Part shown: positions 6,999 through 7,350 of the stretch, piece by piece
Layout of the letters: each line of letters begins with the position of its first letter
Position numbering within the stretch: the first letter of the stretch is position 1
Source of the DNA: Planctomicrobium sp.
GTDB lineage: Bacteria; Planctomycetota; Planctomycetia; Planctomycetales; Planctomycetaceae
Length of the DNA: 7,350 nucleotides
Assembly: GCA_029259835.1 (NCBI GenBank)
Contig: JAJDEL010000664.1
Span: 1-7,350, forward strand
Reading direction: 5' to 3'
Translations under genes and position numbers: made by a program
The notes under the pieces: model-generated
Told to the model about the DNA's origin: nothing
Databases searched by the model: none
The model's input: the letters and a program-made list of their open reading frames with translations, nothing else

Positions 6999-7005
6999 CT
7001 TCCCT
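6999..7005 (-). promoter_or_regulatory. Shine-Dalgarno sequence of the mono-heme gene
   Basis: On the minus strand, AGGGAAG is followed by AAAC and then ATG 6994. It fixes the start of the mono-heme protein and argues against the in-frame extension reaching 7057. Confidence 0.6.
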
Positions 7006-7026
7006 GTTGAACCCAAAACGTACATG

Positions 7027-7047
7027 TTGAGGTGTATAATACCTCAA
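7027..7047. promoter_or_regulatory. Perfect 7-7-7 dyad, candidate operator/promoter in the divergent region
   Basis: The arms TTGAGGT (7027-7033) and ACCTCAA (7041-7047) are exact complements around a 7-base AT-rich centre, GTATAAT. On the minus strand the centre supplies TATTAT, five of six matches to a -10 box, about 43 bases ahead of the mono-heme ATG; on the plus strand it gives TATAAT. No good -35 lies at 17 bases on either strand. A dimeric regulator binding over a promoter would fit. Confidence 0.4.
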
Positions 7048-7076
7048 GGTGGAACATATTGCGGGCATGGTCAAGC

Positions 7077-7092
7077 GGAATTCCAGAATTCC
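7077..7092. promoter_or_regulatory. GGAATTC-N2-GAATTCC dyad, candidate regulator site
   Basis: The arms GGAATTC (7077-7083) and GAATTCC (7086-7092) are exact inverted repeats separated by CA. It lies 30 bases from the dyad at 7027-7047 in the same divergent intergenic region, so it could serve a regulator of either flanking gene. It may equally be a chance palindrome. Confidence 0.3.
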
Positions 7093-7183
7093 GAATCGTA
7101 AGAAGCGATCAGACTCTATCAAACTCCAATTTGGGAACGTGCGTTTCAGAGATACTTTATTGCCGTAAATATTGGACGCCACA

Positions 7184-7213
7184 ATGTTCCTAGGTGAAAC
7201 GAGGCTTCAATGA
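7184..7213 (+). CDS. Mini-ORF 1, nine codons, chained to mini-ORF 2
   Basis: ATG 7184 encodes MFLGETRLQ and stops at TGA 7211-7213, overlapping the next ATG as ATGA. A GGA (7174-7176) 7 bases before the ATG could be a weak ribosome site. It may be a chance reading; it is listed because the chain of two overlaps leads directly to the next gene. Confidence 0.2.
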   Translation: MFLGETRLQ

Positions 7214-7233
7214 CTGGTGTTGCCAACAAATGA
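7210..7233 (+). CDS. Mini-ORF 2, seven codons, possible leader peptide
   Basis: ATG 7210 encodes MTGVANK and stops at TGA 7231-7233. It has GAGG (7201-7204) with a 5-base spacer, exactly the arrangement used by the downstream gene. Its stop overlaps that gene's GAGG (7232-7235), so ribosomes ending here could re-initiate at 7241. Its peptide has no recognisable attenuator feature. Confidence 0.25.
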   Translation: MTGVANK

Positions 7234-7240
7234 GGCGATC

Positions 7241-7350
7241 ATGAACAAACGCACATGGCTATGCATCGTTGGGCTGCTTGCGTTTCTGGTGATTGCATCA
7301 GTAAGTTGGCTAGCTACCTGTCGAGCGCAAGACACTGCAAATACGCCCCC
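7241..7350 (+). CDS. Unidentified exported protein, N-terminal fragment
   Basis: The gene starts at ATG 7241 behind GAGG (7232-7235) with a 5-base spacer and is open to the window edge, giving 36 full codons. The product begins MNKRTWLCIVGLLAFLV: two basic residues, then a hydrophobic run of about 20 residues, and CRAQDTANTP after it. This reads as a Sec signal peptide, with likely cleavage after the Ala of CRA, or as a single N-terminal membrane anchor. The cysteine before the cleavage region is not in a clear lipobox. Nothing after the signal is long enough to name a family. It is transcribed away from the mono-heme gene, so both may share the control region between them. Confidence 0.7.
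   Translation, partial: MNKRTWLCIVGLLAFLVIASVSWLATCRAQDTANTP

Noticed and set aside
7035..7040. Plus-strand TATAAT as a promoter for the gene at 7241
   Set aside because: No acceptable -35 lies about 17 bases upstream, and it is about 200 bases from the start codon; it is better explained as the centre of a dyad.
6991..7182. 63-codon minus-strand frame upstream of the mono-heme gene
   Set aside because: It crosses both dyads and overlaps the true gene start in another frame, with no protein features.

Overview
The window looks like a piece of a planctomycete chromosome. The evidence is the gene styles: a YVTN-type beta-propeller fused to a di-heme cytochrome c peroxidase-like module, a Tll0287-like c-heme protein, a free-standing CoaB ligase, a family 4 uracil-DNA glycosylase with a long N-terminal linker, and GTAGGG...CCCTAC palindromes between genes. 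This placement is inferred from family resemblance; no rRNA or other marker gene is present.

Layout. Positions 1-139 hold the 3' end of a transposase gene and probably the right end of its insertion sequence (ISAs1-like). Two plus-strand metabolic genes follow: an M24 metallopeptidase of the Xaa-Pro aminopeptidase/prolidase type (234-1409) and a pyridoxal-phosphate alpha-oxoamine synthase, most likely BioF of biotin synthesis (best start 1586, end 2749). The gap between them carries a palindromic repeat and a short 9-base periodic tract.

From 2750 to about 6994 everything reads on the minus strand. In transcription order the genes are a Tll0287-like mono-heme protein (6994-6398), a secreted beta-propeller/di-heme cytochrome (6301-4541), a family 4 uracil-DNA glycosylase (4511-3714), a stand-alone phosphopantothenate-cysteine ligase CoaB (3636-3007), and a MoaD/ThiS-like small sulfur-carrier protein (3010-2750) whose start overlaps the CoaB stop by 4 bases. 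The last gene meets bioF tail to tail with no intervening base. A second, more perfect copy of the palindromic repeat sits between the glycosylase and coaB.

The region 6995-7240 is a divergent control region between the mono-heme gene and a plus-strand secreted-protein gene that starts at 7241 and runs off the window. It holds two clear dyads (7027-7047 and 7077-7092) and two chained mini-ORFs (7184-7233), each worth testing.

How the genes relate. The two c-type heme proteins are adjacent, co-directional and both exported, so a shared periplasmic redox role is plausible. CoaB plus the MoaD-like protein look translationally coupled, an unusual pairing of coenzyme A synthesis with a sulfur-carrier fold. 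I see no complete new defence or mobile system here; the most interesting items are the CoaB/MoaD pair, the heme pair with its control region, and the interspersed repeats.
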